From: MGBC114844 sp910585855
Lineage (GTDB): Bacteria > Bacillota > Clostridia > Lachnospirales > Lachnospiraceae
Assembly (NCBI GenBank): GCA_965646165.1
Contig: CBFFYP010000009.1
Span: 16,959-80,958, forward strand
DNA length: 64,000 nt
Reading direction: 5' to 3'
Positions 25,386 to 33,827 of the stretch are shown here, piece after piece. The notes beneath the pieces are model-generated. The model worked only from the letters and a program-made list of their open reading frames with translations, had not been told where the DNA came from and made no database searches. The translations under genes were made by a program, and so were the position numbers. The number at the start of each line of letters is the position of its first letter. Within the stretch, counting starts at the first letter, position 1.

Positions 25386-26339
25386 ATGAGTGAAGATAAA
25401 CGCTTGAATGAGATTATTAGGGTAAAAAAGTGCCAAAATAATTTTGTCATGATGGATAAAACATTTCTGGAAGATACCAGATTATCTTTTAAAGCCAAAG
25501 GGATTTTAGCGTATTTATTGAGCAAGCCGGATAATTGGAAAGTGATTGTGGGAAACCTTGTAAATAGTTCTACAGATGGTAAGAAAGCAATCTATTCCGG
25601 GTTAAAGGAATTGAAAGATTGCGGTTATTATAAAAAGATTCCTATTCGTGATGAAAACGGTAGAAAGATTATTCGGTGGGAAAGTACGATTTATGAAATT
25701 CCAGAATTGCCGGAAATATTAAAAACAGAGGAAAATAGCGGGGTTTCTCTATTTCCCCCTTTTGTACATGTAGAAAATGAAGATATACAAAACGTATTTA
25801 TACAAAACGGGGAACGTAATAATAATTATATTAATAATATTAATTATACTAAAAATAATAATCAGTCTAGTCCTGTCAGTCAGGGGAAAGAGGAAGGAAG
25901 CATCAATCCGACTGGACAGACAGACGGACAAGCACATCTGGAAGCCGTTCTTTCTGTGATTCGGGAAAACATTGACTACGAGAATTTAAAACTTGCTCAC
26001 CCGGATGAAATAGATTTGGTTGACAACTTTGTGAGTGTCATGTTGGATACTCTGTTGTCAAAAAGTAAGACCATACATATTAACGGACAGGAGAAGCCAA
26101 GGGAATTAGTGAAAAGTAATTTGATGAAATTAAACTATGCGGATATGGAGTATGCCTTGATGCGGTTTCAGGAGCAAGGGCAACGGATTAAGAAAAAGCA
26201 GCCTTATATTCTCACTACGCTGTATCATGCCAGTATGGAGCGGGCGGCACACTATGCGAATTGGGTACAAGCTGACTGGAAAGAAAACGCCCTTACCAGT
26301 ATCGCAACTACTGACAAGGGCAATCACCCGCTAACGTAA
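25386..26339 (+). CDS. Replication initiator-like winged-helix protein (DUF6017-type C-terminus)
   Basis: The 317-aa protein has an N-terminal winged helix of the plasmid/phage initiator type (residues about 18-105: FVMMDKTFLEDTRLSFKAKG, ILAYLLSKPDNWKV, GLKELKDCGYYKK). An Asn-rich linker follows (about 135-165), and a C-terminal domain (about 180-300) with EIDLVDNFVSVMLDTL and ILTTLYHASMERA matches what I know as DUF6017 in Clostridia elements. It probably opens an origin or loads the primase-helicase. It starts after AAAGGAG. Confidence 0.75.
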   Translation: MSEDKRLNEIIRVKKCQNNFVMMDKTFLEDTRLSFKAKGILAYLLSKPDNWKVIVGNLVNSSTDGKKAIYSGLKELKDCGYYKKIPIRDENGRKIIRWESTIYEIPELPEILKTEENSGVSLFPPFVHVENEDIQNVFIQNGERNNNYINNINYTKNNNQSSPVSQGKEEGSINPTGQTDGQAHLEAVLSVIRENIDYENLKLAHPDEIDLVDNFVSVMLDTLLSKSKTIHINGQEKPRELVKSNLMKLNYADMEYALMRFQEQGQRIKKKQPYILTTLYHASMERAAHYANWVQADWKENALTSIATTDKGNHPLT

Positions 26340-26531
26340 CAAAATAACGGTATGCAGGAATTGTAACATTTCTGCTGCCGGATGTAAAGAGGGAAAATAA
26401 CCAAAGGAAATAAAAGGATCATGCTGTATTTTGCCCGTATAGGCGTTTTTATACTTTAGGCAATAGAAAAATCCTCTTTTAGAATAAAATTGAAATTTGC
26501 CCTATCTACGTTTGTTGTATGGGGATTTAAA

Positions 26532-26756
26532 ATGACAGGAAAGGTTTTTGATATGGATAAGATTCAAAGATATGTGGAGCGGTTTATTGAGAAGGTAAAA
26601 GTAAATAGAAGATATGATATGAATACAATGGAATGGACAGAACTTGTTAATTCCAATCAAAACAGATATGAAGTGATAGCTACTACTTTCCATTTCGGCT
26701 ATGCAAAAGGGTATCGGGCAGCTATGGCGGAAATGAAGAAAGGTGGTAAGGCATGA
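26532..26756 (+). CDS. Hypothetical small mobile-element protein
   Basis: The 74-aa protein from ATG 26532 reads MTGKVFDMDKIQRYVERFIE and ends YRAAMAEMKKGGKA. An upstream in-frame start at 26490 would add 14 hydrophobic residues without a ribosome site. It overlaps the next tiny ORF by ATGA. It resembles conserved small ORFs lying before integrase genes in Clostridia elements. Function unknown. Confidence 0.6.
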   Translation: MTGKVFDMDKIQRYVERFIEKVKVNRRYDMNTMEWTELVNSNQNRYEVIATTFHFGYAKGYRAAMAEMKKGGKA

Positions 26757-26881
26757 GTAAAAAGGACTATATCAAGCAAATTGTAAAGATTTTGTTAAAG
26801 ACAGATGATACATGGATTTTGAAACAAATTTACCGCTGTGCCGTTAATATGACAAGGGAAGGCGGTGTAGAAAGAAAATGA
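26753..26881 (+). CDS. Small ORF, 42 aa, in the pre-integrase cluster
   Basis: It reads MSKKDYIKQIVKILLKTDDT then WILKQIYRCAVNMTREGGVE and starts at an ATGA overlap with the gene before it. The central DxxxLKQIYxxxxNM pattern also occurs in the next ORF (IRFLKQIWTILHL), so the two look like diverged paralogues. Such helical mini-proteins are common beside recombinase genes in Clostridia; role unknown. Confidence 0.55.
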   Translation: MSKKDYIKQIVKILLKTDDTWILKQIYRCAVNMTREGGVERK

Positions 26882-27006
26882 ATCAGGAAGAGGACTACAA
26901 AGAAGCGATTTCACATCTGCTGGAAAATATCCATGATATACGCTTTTTGAAGCAGATATGGACAATCTTACATTTGCACAAAAAAAAGAAAGGTGATGCT
27001 GCATAA
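26878..27006 (+). CDS. Small ORF, 42 aa, paralogue of the preceding one
   Basis: It reads MNQEEDYKEAISHLLENIHD then IRFLKQIWTILHLHKKKKGD. It overlaps the previous ORF by ATGA. The same length and a shared ILKQIY/FLKQIW centre suggest tandem duplication. Function unknown. Confidence 0.55.
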   Translation: MNQEEDYKEAISHLLENIHDIRFLKQIWTILHLHKKKKGDAA

Positions 27007-27008
27007 AT

Positions 27009-27155
27009 ATGGACTATAAAAAATTGATTATGGAACTTTTACCGAAAATTAAAAATGAGAAATGGATAAAAAGAATTTACATCAGTGTTCGGGATTGTGT
27101 GAAAGAAGAGGAGGAGCAGAATGAGAAAGGAAACGATTTATTCGGTCACGATTGA
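27009..27155 (+). CDS. Small ORF, 48 aa, third member of the cluster
   Basis: It starts 2 bp after the previous stop and reads MDYKKLIMELLPKIKNEKWI then KRIYISVRDCVKEEEEQNEK. The KWIKRIYISVRD centre is again similar to WILKQIYRCAVN, so this may be a third paralogue. It overlaps the following ORF by 35 bp, whose strong AGGAGG site lies inside it. Confidence 0.5.
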   Translation: MDYKKLIMELLPKIKNEKWIKRIYISVRDCVKEEEEQNEKGNDLFGHD

Positions 27156-27294
27156 TAAAGAGAACCAAATTACTTTTAAGGTGGAAAAACATGCCGATAA
27201 AGAGAAAACCGATCACTTTGAAATATGGTTTATGGTATTTGCCGGTGTGATGGTAATTGCTTTGTTTTTATTTCCTCTGTTGTTGCTTCACTGA
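27121..27294 (+). CDS. Small membrane protein, 57 aa
   Basis: It starts with ATG 27121 after GAGGAGGAGC. The first 35 residues are polar (MRKETIYSVTIDKENQITFK) and the rest is one membrane helix (WFMVFAGVMVIALFLFPLLL). It resembles no family that I know. Its place between the tiny ORFs and the integrase suggests co-transcription. Confidence 0.55.
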   Translation: MRKETIYSVTIDKENQITFKVEKHADKEKTDHFEIWFMVFAGVMVIALFLFPLLLLH

Positions 27295-27441
27295 GTGGCA
27301 GCAGAAAGGAAACCAGATAAGGAAAAGGGTAGTGGGTTTGCTACTGCCCTATTCCGGGTACGCATTTTATGAGTGTCCTAGCAGGAAAAAAGGGGTGTGG
27401 TTCTGCCGCTGCCCTATCTCAAGAAGAAAGGTGATATTGTT

Positions 27442-28662
27442 ATGACAGATAAAAGAAAAGATAGTCGTGGGAGAAATCTTAAAACAGGGGAATATTATGA
27501 TTCAAAAAATAAACGGTATATGTTTCGAAAGATGATTGATGGGGAACGCATTACAATTACGGCTTCTGATTTAGTAGAATTACGGAGGCAGGAAAATGAT
27601 TTATTATGCAGGATTGATCGAGGGAATAAATTCAATACTAGAGATGCTAAAATGACATTGAACGCTTATTTTGACTTTTGGATGGAAACATTTGCAAAGA
27701 GTGGCAGAAAAGCCACAACTTGCACGAATTATAAATCATATTATAATACTTATATTAAAAATACTATTGGAAAAAAGCAGATTGCAAAGATTACAAAAGC
27801 AGATTGCCAAAGAATTATAAATGAAATGATCCAAAATGGTAAGAAGCACTCTACTATGTCAAATTTGAAAAGTTGCTTAAATATTGTTTTTGAATGTGCT
27901 TTAGATGATGATATAATTATTAAGAATCCTGCAAAAAATTTACAAGTGCCACGGACAGAGAGCAAGAAGAGAACTGCTATAGAGCAGCGGCAGATTGATT
28001 TATTTATGAATTATGTAAAGAATAGCAAACGATATTCATATAGTTATCCAGTATTTGTTGTTTTGTTTAATTTAGGTATAAGAATTGGGGAAATGGCAGC
28101 TTTAACTTGGGAAGATGTGGATTTTAAAGAGAATACCATAACTATAAATAAAACCGTGAATAGATATAGAAAAGTGGATTATGGATTTACTATAGCAGTA
28201 GCTTCTCCTAAAAGTAAAACCTCTATCCGTAGTGTTGTAATGAATAATGCAGTGAAAAAGACACTTTTAAAACTGAAAATGCAGAATGAAACATCTGTTG
28301 TTAAGTTGCCTTATGTGGATGATTCTGGAAATATTAGAGGGTATTTATCTAATTTTGTATTTATCAATAGATATGGAAATGTTTGGAATGAACCGGGATT
28401 TCGGGAATTAATAAGAAGAATTATAGAGCAGTATAATAAAGAAGCAGAAGAAAATCATATAGAAAAGATTGAAAATTTTTGTCCTCATATGGTTCGGCAT
28501 ACATACACAAGTCTTGCCTATTCTGCTGGAGCAGATGTAAAAATTGTTAGTCAGAATCTTGGACATGCGTCCACATCTGTGACATTAGATACATATACAC
28601 ATCTGACAGAGGATAAAAAGCGGGAACAAGAAGAAGTTGCAAAAACAGTAAATATCTCATAA
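27442..28662 (+). CDS. Tyrosine recombinase/integrase of the element
   Basis: The 406-aa protein from ATG 27442 follows AAAGGTG; a longer frame from 27397 lacks a good site. It has an N-terminal arm-binding domain (to about 65), a SAM-like core-binding domain (about 70-165) and a catalytic domain. Catalytic residues are visible: Arg in NLGIRIGEM (about 213), H-x-x-R in HMVRHTY (about 348-351), His in LGHAS, and Tyr in LDTYTH (about 384). It resembles Tn916-type integrases. The right direct repeat lies 78 bp past its stop. Confidence 0.9.
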   Translation: MTDKRKDSRGRNLKTGEYYDSKNKRYMFRKMIDGERITITASDLVELRRQENDLLCRIDRGNKFNTRDAKMTLNAYFDFWMETFAKSGRKATTCTNYKSYYNTYIKNTIGKKQIAKITKADCQRIINEMIQNGKKHSTMSNLKSCLNIVFECALDDDIIIKNPAKNLQVPRTESKKRTAIEQRQIDLFMNYVKNSKRYSYSYPVFVVLFNLGIRIGEMAALTWEDVDFKENTITINKTVNRYRKVDYGFTIAVASPKSKTSIRSVVMNNAVKKTLLKLKMQNETSVVKLPYVDDSGNIRGYLSNFVFINRYGNVWNEPGFRELIRRIIEQYNKEAEENHIEKIENFCPHMVRHTYTSLAYSAGADVKIVSQNLGHASTSVTLDTYTHLTEDKKREQEEVAKTVNIS

Positions 28663-28666
28663 AAGA

Positions 28667-28690
28667 TTGTGACAATTTTGTGACAAATTC
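28667..28690 (+). repeat. Right TGTGACAA double site, possible integrase arm-binding site
   Basis: TTGTGACAATTTTGTGACAAATTC starts 5 bp after the integrase stop and matches 13776-13799 in the same orientation. See the left copy. Confidence 0.55.
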
Positions 28691-28740
28691 GAGAAAAAAG
28701 ACGGAAAAAGATAAATCATAATAAAAGCAGCAGAAATAGA

Positions 28741-28817
28741 AACTGTGTTAAAAAAGCAGTAATAACACAAGATAAAATAAGACAAACATACATTCGTAAA
28801 GAAAAAATACTTGACAA
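28741..28817 (+). repeat. Right direct repeat of the integrated element (attR-like)
   Basis: This 77-bp repeat matches 13644-13721. Its last bases contain TTGACA, the -35 box of the ffh promoter, so the integration site overlaps the promoter of an essential gene. Confidence 0.75.
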
Positions 28818-28839
28818 GTCTTTTTAAATCAGTTATGAT
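28811..28839 (+). promoter_or_regulatory. ffh promoter
   Basis: TTGACA (28811-28816), a 17-bp spacer and TATGAT (28834-28839). The -35 box is in the attR-like repeat and the -10 box outside it. Confidence 0.75.
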
Positions 28840-28871
28840 AACAAAAGTGCTTGTAAAGGAGGTCAATTTTT

Positions 28872-30215
28872 ATGGCATTTGAAAGTTTATCCGATAAGCT
28901 ACAAAATATTTTTAAAAATTTAAGAGGAAAAGGCCGTTTGTCGGAAGCCGATGTAAAAGCGGCTTTAAAAGAAGTAAAAATGGCTCTTTTAGAGGCGGAT
29001 GTTAATTTTAAAGTTGTAAAACAGTTTGTCAATACGGTACAGGAGAGGGCGATTGGACAGGACGTACAAAATAGTCTTACACCGGGTCAGATGGTGATTA
29101 AGATTGTAAATGAAGAGATGGTCAAGCTGATGGGTTCAGAAACGACGGAGATTCAGCTAAAGCCGTCCAATGAAGTAACCGTAATTATGATGGCAGGTCT
29201 GCAGGGAGCAGGAAAGACGACAACGACAGCGAAGATAGCCGGAAAGTTAAAGCAGAAGGGCAGAAAGCCGCTGCTTGTGGCATGTGATGTCTATCGTCCG
29301 GCAGCAATTCAGCAGCTTCAAATCAATGGAGAAAAGCAGGGTGTTCCTGTATTTACTATGGGAGATAAAAATAAACCGTCCCATATTGCCAAAGCTTCGA
29401 TTGAACATGCAGGGAAAAATGGATTTAATGTAGTAATTTTAGATACTGCAGGGCGGCTTCATATTGATGAAGAGATGATGAATGAGTTAATCGAAATCAA
29501 ACAGTATGTAGAAGTCAATCAGACGCTTTTGATTGTAGATGCAATGACAGGACAGGATGCGGTGAATGTGGCTTCGATGTTTGAAGAAAAGGTCGGAATT
29601 GACGGGGTAGTACTAACTAAGATGGACGGAGATACCAGAGGCGGTGCGGCACTTTCGATTAAAGCTGTTACCGGAAAGCCGATTTTATATATTGGTATGG
29701 GAGAAAAGCTTTCGGATTTGGAACAGTTTTATCCAGATCGAATGGCTTCTCGGATTCTTGGAATGGGCGATGTTTTGACTTTGATTGAAAAGGCAGAAGC
29801 AGCGGTCGATATGGACAAAGCAAAAGAGATGGAAAAGAAGTTAAAGAAGGCCGAATTTGGTTTTGATGACTATCTCGAAAGCATGAGTCAGATGAAGAAA
29901 ATGGGTGGAATACAGGATTTATTAAGTATGATTCCCGGGCTTGGAAATCAAGTAAAAGATATTGATATTGATGAAAGACAGATGGATCGCATTGAAGCAA
30001 TGATTTTGTCGATGACGCCGCAGGAACGTGCCAATCCAGACTTATTGAATCTTTCTAGAAAAAAGCGGATTGCAAACGGTGCAGGGGTGGAATTAGCAGA
30101 AGTAAATCGGTTAGTAAAGCAGTTTGAACAGAGCAGGAAGATGATGAAGCAGATGTCTGGTATGATGGGAAAAAGCGGAAAAAAAGGACGTTTTAAACTT
30201 CCTTTTGGATTATAG
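28872..30215 (+). CDS. ffh: Signal recognition particle protein Ffh
   Basis: The full-length 447-aa GTPase binds SRP RNA and signal peptides and delivers nascent membrane proteins to FtsY. It has the N domain (1-95), G domain with GLQGAGKTT (109-117), DTAGR and TKMDGD motifs, and a Met-rich M domain at the C-terminus (RKMMKQMSGMMGK). It starts after AAAGGAGG. It begins a translation cluster with rpsP, khpA, rimM and trmD, the standard Firmicute order. Its promoter abuts the integrated element. Confidence 0.97.
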   Translation: MAFESLSDKLQNIFKNLRGKGRLSEADVKAALKEVKMALLEADVNFKVVKQFVNTVQERAIGQDVQNSLTPGQMVIKIVNEEMVKLMGSETTEIQLKPSNEVTVIMMAGLQGAGKTTTTAKIAGKLKQKGRKPLLVACDVYRPAAIQQLQINGEKQGVPVFTMGDKNKPSHIAKASIEHAGKNGFNVVILDTAGRLHIDEEMMNELIEIKQYVEVNQTLLIVDAMTGQDAVNVASMFEEKVGIDGVVLTKMDGDTRGGAALSIKAVTGKPILYIGMGEKLSDLEQFYPDRMASRILGMGDVLTLIEKAEAAVDMDKAKEMEKKLKKAEFGFDDYLESMSQMKKMGGIQDLLSMIPGLGNQVKDIDIDERQMDRIEAMILSMTPQERANPDLLNLSRKKRIANGAGVELAEVNRLVKQFEQSRKMMKQMSGMMGKSGKKGRFKLPFGL

Positions 30216-30340
30216 AGAGTAATAAAATAAATGAGAAAAGTTATTTCTTACTGGACAAAAAATAAAATAGGTTTGGTAAAGAATAATTGATAAATAAAAA
30301 AATAAAGTTTTTTGATTAGAGTTTTAGGAGGAGAATTGAA

Positions 30341-30586
30341 ATGGCAGTTAAGATGAGATTAAGAAGAATGGGACAGAAAAAAGCACCTTTTTACAGAGTG
30401 GTTGTAGCAGATTCCAGATCGCCAAGAGATGGAAGATTTATTGCTGAAGTTGGTTATTATGATCCGACAAAAGAGCCGACAGTTATTAAATTTAATGAAG
30501 AAGAAACAAAAAAATGGTTATCAAATGGTGCACAGCCTACCGAAGTGGTTGCAAAATTATTAAAGGTTGCCGGAATTGAGAAATAA
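30341..30586 (+). CDS. rpsP: Ribosomal protein bS16
   Basis: This 81-aa 30S protein has the classic start MAVKMRLRRMGQKKAPFYRV and DSRSPRDGRFIAEVGYYDP. It follows AGGAGG by 8 bp. It is required for 30S assembly. A 125-bp AT-rich gap after ffh may hold its own promoter, but I see no clear boxes. Confidence 0.97.
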   Translation: MAVKMRLRRMGQKKAPFYRVVVADSRSPRDGRFIAEVGYYDPTKEPTVIKFNEEETKKWLSNGAQPTEVVAKLLKVAGIEK

Positions 30587-30615
30587 GTTGGATTTGCTGA
30601 CGGAGGTAGAGGTGC

Positions 30616-30846
30616 ATGAAGGAATTAGTAGAAATTATTGCAAAGGCACTTGTGGATTATCCGGATGAGGTTGTTGTTACAGAAACTGAGGACGAAAAGG
30701 GAATCCTTATAGAACTCAGGGTCGCATCTTCCGATATGGGAAAAGTGATTGGAAAACAGGGACGTGTTGCAAAGGCAATCCGATCGGTTGTAAAAGCGGC
30801 AGCTACCAAAGACGATAAAAAGGTTACTGTGGATATTGTTCAGTAA
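30616..30846 (+). CDS. khpA: KH-domain RNA-binding protein KhpA
   Basis: The 76-aa protein consists of one KH domain with the signature GKVIGKQGRVAKAIRSVVKA (about residues 45-64). KhpA pairs with KhpB/EloR and affects RNA and cell elongation in Firmicutes. It lies between rpsP and rimM, its usual place, and a terminator-like hairpin follows. Confidence 0.92.
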   Translation: MKELVEIIAKALVDYPDEVVVTETEDEKGILIELRVASSDMGKVIGKQGRVAKAIRSVVKAAATKDDKKVTVDIVQ

Positions 30847-30858
30847 GCAGATGGGGAA

Positions 30859-30887
30859 GACCAGCTCTAATCATAGGGCTGGTTTTT
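30859..30887 (+). terminator. Hairpin with T-run between khpA and rimM
   Basis: ACCAGCTC pairs with GGGCTGGT (one G-T pair) and ends in TTTTTG. It may attenuate transcription into rimM. Confidence 0.65.
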
Positions 30888-30900
30888 GTTATAGGAGGAA

Positions 30901-31416
30901 ATGATGGAAGAATTATTGCGGGTAGGAATTATTAGCTCAACGCATGGGATTCATGGGGAAGTAAAAGTTTTTCCTACGACAGAGAAAATAGAGCGTTTTA
31001 AAAAGTTAAAGCAGGTTATTTTGGATACCGGAGAGCAGCAGCGTACGCTAGAAGTGGAGCGGGTAAAGTTTTTTAAGCAGTTTGTTATTTTAAAATTTAA
31101 AGGGATTGACAATATTAATGAGATAGAACCATATCGGGGAAAAGATTTGCTGGTGACAAGAGAATATGCGATTCCTTTGGAAGAAGGGGAGTATTTTATT
31201 GTTGATTTGATTGGGCTGCGTGTGGTTTCGGATCAGGGAAAGGAATTGGGTATTTTAAAAGACGTGCTTCAAACCGGAGCAAATGATGTCTATATAGTGG
31301 AGCGAAAAGAAGGAAAAGATTTGCTGATACCGGCAATTTTACAGTGTATTTTAAAGACGGATTTAGAGGAAAAACAGATGACCGTTCATCTTTTAGATGG
31401 ATTGGAGGACTTATGA
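30901..31416 (+). CDS. rimM: 16S rRNA processing protein RimM
   Basis: The 171-aa protein has an N-terminal RimM barrel (LLRVGIISSTHGIHGEVKVF, residues about 5-24) and a C-terminal PRC barrel (YFIVDLIGLRVVSDQGKELG, about 98-117). It helps mature the 30S head and binds uS19. It starts after ATAGGAGG and overlaps trmD by ATGA, so the two are translationally coupled. Confidence 0.95.
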   Translation: MMEELLRVGIISSTHGIHGEVKVFPTTEKIERFKKLKQVILDTGEQQRTLEVERVKFFKQFVILKFKGIDNINEIEPYRGKDLLVTREYAIPLEEGEYFIVDLIGLRVVSDQGKELGILKDVLQTGANDVYIVERKEGKDLLIPAILQCILKTDLEEKQMTVHLLDGLEDL

Positions 31417-32147
31417 ATTTTTATATTTTAACTTTATTTCCTGATATGGTTATGCAGGGGCTGCATACCAGTATGATTGGGCGGGCAGTGGATCGGGGAT
31501 ATCTTTCGATTGAGGCAGTGGATATTCGAAACTATTCGGAAGATAAGCATTTTCGGGTAGACGATTATCCCTATGGAGGCGGTGCAGGAATGGTAATGCA
31601 GGCAGCACCAGTTTGTAGGGCTTATCATGCGCTAAAAGATCGAATCGGAAAGGAGCATCTGCGTGTTATTTATATGACGCCGCAGGGACGGACACTTTCT
31701 CAAAAGATTGTACAGGAACTGGCAAAAGAAGAGGATTTGGTATTTTTATGCGGACACTATGAAGGGATTGACGAGCGGGCTTTAGAGATGATAGCAACAG
31801 ATTTTCTTTCAATAGGAGATTATGTATTGACCGGAGGAGAGCTTCCGGCTATGGTTACGATTGACGCTGTATCAAGGCTTGTGCCGGGTGTGCTGAACAA
31901 TGATGCTTCTGCAGAGTTTGAATCGTTTCATGACAATTTATTAGAATATCCGCAGTATACCAGACCAGAAGAGTATATGGGAAAACGAGTGCCAGAGATT
32001 CTGCTTTCCGGGCATCATGCAAATATTGAAAAATGGAGGCGACAGCAGGCGATTCTTCGAACTTTAAAATATCGTCCAGATTTATTAAAAGAGGCGAATC
32101 TTACAGAAAAGGAAAGAGAATTTTTAGAAAAAGCAAAGGGAAAATAA
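31413..32147 (+). CDS. trmD: tRNA (guanine-N1-)-methyltransferase TrmD
   Basis: The 244-aa enzyme methylates G37 of tRNAs with SAM. MNFYILTLFPDM is the usual start; the SPOUT knot appears as LVFLCGHYEGIDERALE (about residues 109-125) and IGDYVLTGGELPAM (about 132-146). I start at ATG 31413, which overlaps the rimM stop; a longer frame from 31344 lies inside rimM. The length is normal. Confidence 0.97.
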   Translation: MNFYILTLFPDMVMQGLHTSMIGRAVDRGYLSIEAVDIRNYSEDKHFRVDDYPYGGGAGMVMQAAPVCRAYHALKDRIGKEHLRVIYMTPQGRTLSQKIVQELAKEEDLVFLCGHYEGIDERALEMIATDFLSIGDYVLTGGELPAMVTIDAVSRLVPGVLNNDASAEFESFHDNLLEYPQYTRPEEYMGKRVPEILLSGHHANIEKWRRQQAILRTLKYRPDLLKEANLTEKEREFLEKAKGK

Positions 32148-32183
32148 AATAAGAGAGTGGCAGAAGCAGAGGAGGAAAGGGAT

Positions 32184-32813
32184 GTGACAAAAGGGATTCG
32201 GATTTTTACACAGAACAGTATACGGATGGAAAAAGAGAAGATTATTTATTTTGATCCGTTTCGAATTAATCAGGAATTAAAAGATGCCGACATAATTTTT
32301 ATTACACATAATCATTATGATCATTTTTCTTTAGAAGATATTGGAAACGTTGCAAAAAAAGATACCAAAATTGTACTGCCGGAACGCATGAAAAAGGATA
32401 CGAAACGGCTGAATTTTGCAGAAGAAAATATATTTTATGTAAAGCCGGAGCAAAGTTATACTGTGGATGGAATTTACTTTACTACTGTTCCTAGTTATAA
32501 TATTATAAAGCCTTTTCATCCAAAGAGTTACGGAGGAGTGGGATATCTTTTGGAGATACAGGGGATTCGTTATTATATAGCGGGAGATATGGATTTGACG
32601 CCGGAGAGTCGGAAAGTGCAGTGTGATGTAGCGTTTCTTCCGATTGGAGGGATTTATACTATGAATTATAAAAAGGCGGCGGAATTGGCAAATTTAATTA
32701 AGCCGAAAGTGGTGATTCCGGTGCATTATGGAAGTATTATTGGGAAAAGGGAGGATGGACTGCGGTTTCAGGAGCTGCTTGCTTCTGATATACAATGTGA
32801 GATTTATATTTAA
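32184..32813 (+). CDS. Metallo-beta-lactamase-fold hydrolase (UlaG-like)
   Basis: The protein has 209 aa from GTG 32184, placed 8 bp after GAGGAGG; an in-frame GTG at 32157 lacks a ribosome site. The metal motif THNHYDHFS (HxHxDH, about residues 45-53), AGDMD (about 143-147) and VIPVHYG (about 183-189) are intact. Family members hydrolyse lactones, phosphodiesters or act on RNA; the substrate cannot be told from sequence. It follows trmD by 36 bp and is probably co-transcribed. Confidence 0.85.
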   Translation: MTKGIRIFTQNSIRMEKEKIIYFDPFRINQELKDADIIFITHNHYDHFSLEDIGNVAKKDTKIVLPERMKKDTKRLNFAEENIFYVKPEQSYTVDGIYFTTVPSYNIIKPFHPKSYGGVGYLLEIQGIRYYIAGDMDLTPESRKVQCDVAFLPIGGIYTMNYKKAAELANLIKPKVVIPVHYGSIIGKREDGLRFQELLASDIQCEIYI

Positions 32814-32843
32814 TGCTTTTATAAGTCTAGTTTCTTGATGGGG

Positions 32844-32989
32844 GGACGCAGAAAGCGGAAGGAAGGTCTATTCCGGGCCCGCTTGCGCTTAGCATTTCCT
32901 CGTAGCGGACACATAAGGTGCTAAAGTACAGCACCTAAGTGCCGACGGGAAATGATGACCCTGCATAGACCTTCCTTCCGCTTTCAGCT
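32844..32989 (+). repeat. Short hairpin element F3, copy c
   Basis: The outer stem is GCAGAAAGCGGAAGGAAGG and its complement ending CTTTCAGC, with one A-A mismatch. The core is CTATTCCGGGCCCGCTTGCG, CTTAGCATTTCC, AGGTGCT..AGCACCT, TAAGTGCCGACGGGAAATG. The left end is 30 bp past the stop codon of the hydrolase gene. Confidence 0.88.
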
Positions 32990-33154
32990 AGGACTGCCAG
33001 CCGTAAGATGATGTTGTTGTATAAGGATGTTGGTATTTTTTCCAAGAAAAACTATTTTTTGTTATGGGAGGTTTTGTAAAGAAATTAGGTTTGTGGTTTG
33101 AATTGAAATCTAAGAGATGGAGATTTTTTGCTGTGATGTGCGAAAGGAGGAGCA

Positions 33155-33817
33155 ATGGATTGGTTAGAAGAGGTACAGACAGCATTTGCGGATAAAGAGT
33201 ATATGCAGCGGAGTATGTTATTTTTTGAAAGAGAAGGAATTTTAGAAGGAGGAAATAAGGAACAGTGGGAGAAATTTTTTAAGAAGGTACAGCTTTGGGG
33301 AAAGACTTATTTAGAGAGGAAGGATGCATTTAAACTATATGGAGTTAATGGCTGGTTTTTGAATTTGACTTTTTGGGTGATGCATTATCCAAAAGATAGT
33401 CCGCAGGAAATAGAAGATTATTTTTATAGGATTAAGGCAGTTTATTTGTTCTATCCAAAAGAGAATGAGTTTGAGGATTTTTATGAAATATTTGATTTTG
33501 TAAAGGATATACAGAATTTTTGGAGTTGGCAGGATGAGGAAAATATGGAAATTTTTTTAGATACTGAGTGGAGAGAGAAGATAGAACGATTGTTTCAGCA
33601 GTCTTGGGAAAGATTTCAAGATTGTGAAGAAGATAAGGATTTTATAGAAGGAATAAAACCACAGTATGCAAAATTTCAACGTTATTTTTTGGACTTTAAA
33701 AAAGAAGTAAAAGATTGTGATATGGTGTGTGTAAATATAACGGATGATTATGCTTTTTGGTATTTTGTAAAGAGTGCAGAGCGATTTTATCTGATTCGGG
33801 TAACAGAAACGATATAA
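33155..33817 (+). CDS. Hypothetical protein, 220 aa
   Basis: The protein is soluble, helical and very rich in Trp, Phe, Tyr and acidic residues (FNLT FWVMHYPKDSPQEIED; FVKDIQNFWSWQDEENMEIF). No signal peptide, membrane helix or catalytic motif is visible. It starts after GGAGGAGC and ends 10 bp before the ADP-ribosylglycohydrolase gene, so it may share that operon. No family recognised; the composition is like small immunity or SMI1-type proteins, but this is weak. Confidence 0.6.
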   Translation: MDWLEEVQTAFADKEYMQRSMLFFEREGILEGGNKEQWEKFFKKVQLWGKTYLERKDAFKLYGVNGWFLNLTFWVMHYPKDSPQEIEDYFYRIKAVYLFYPKENEFEDFYEIFDFVKDIQNFWSWQDEENMEIFLDTEWREKIERLFQQSWERFQDCEEDKDFIEGIKPQYAKFQRYFLDFKKEVKDCDMVCVNITDDYAFWYFVKSAERFYLIRVTETI

Positions 33818-33827
33818 GGGAGCAGTT

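Larger units (their letters stand above)
13644..28817. mobile_element. 15-kb integrative element (satellite- or IME-like) between long direct repeats
   Basis: The boundaries are 77/78-bp direct repeats. Inside lie a repressor and small HTH gene at the left, a primase-helicase, an ERCC4 nuclease, Rha, a terminase-small-subunit-like protein, a type I toxin-antitoxin locus, a RHH repressor, an IS remnant, a HIRAN protein, a replication initiator, four tiny ORFs and a tyrosine integrase at the right end. No relaxase, coupling protein, portal, capsid or large terminase is visible. A phage satellite or a defective mobilizable element fits best; parts (21.1-22.3 kb and 22.9-24.4 kb) look decayed. 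Confidence 0.8.

Noticed and set aside
29668..30000. ORF antisense to ffh
   Set aside because: It is a reverse-strand shadow of a strongly conserved gene.
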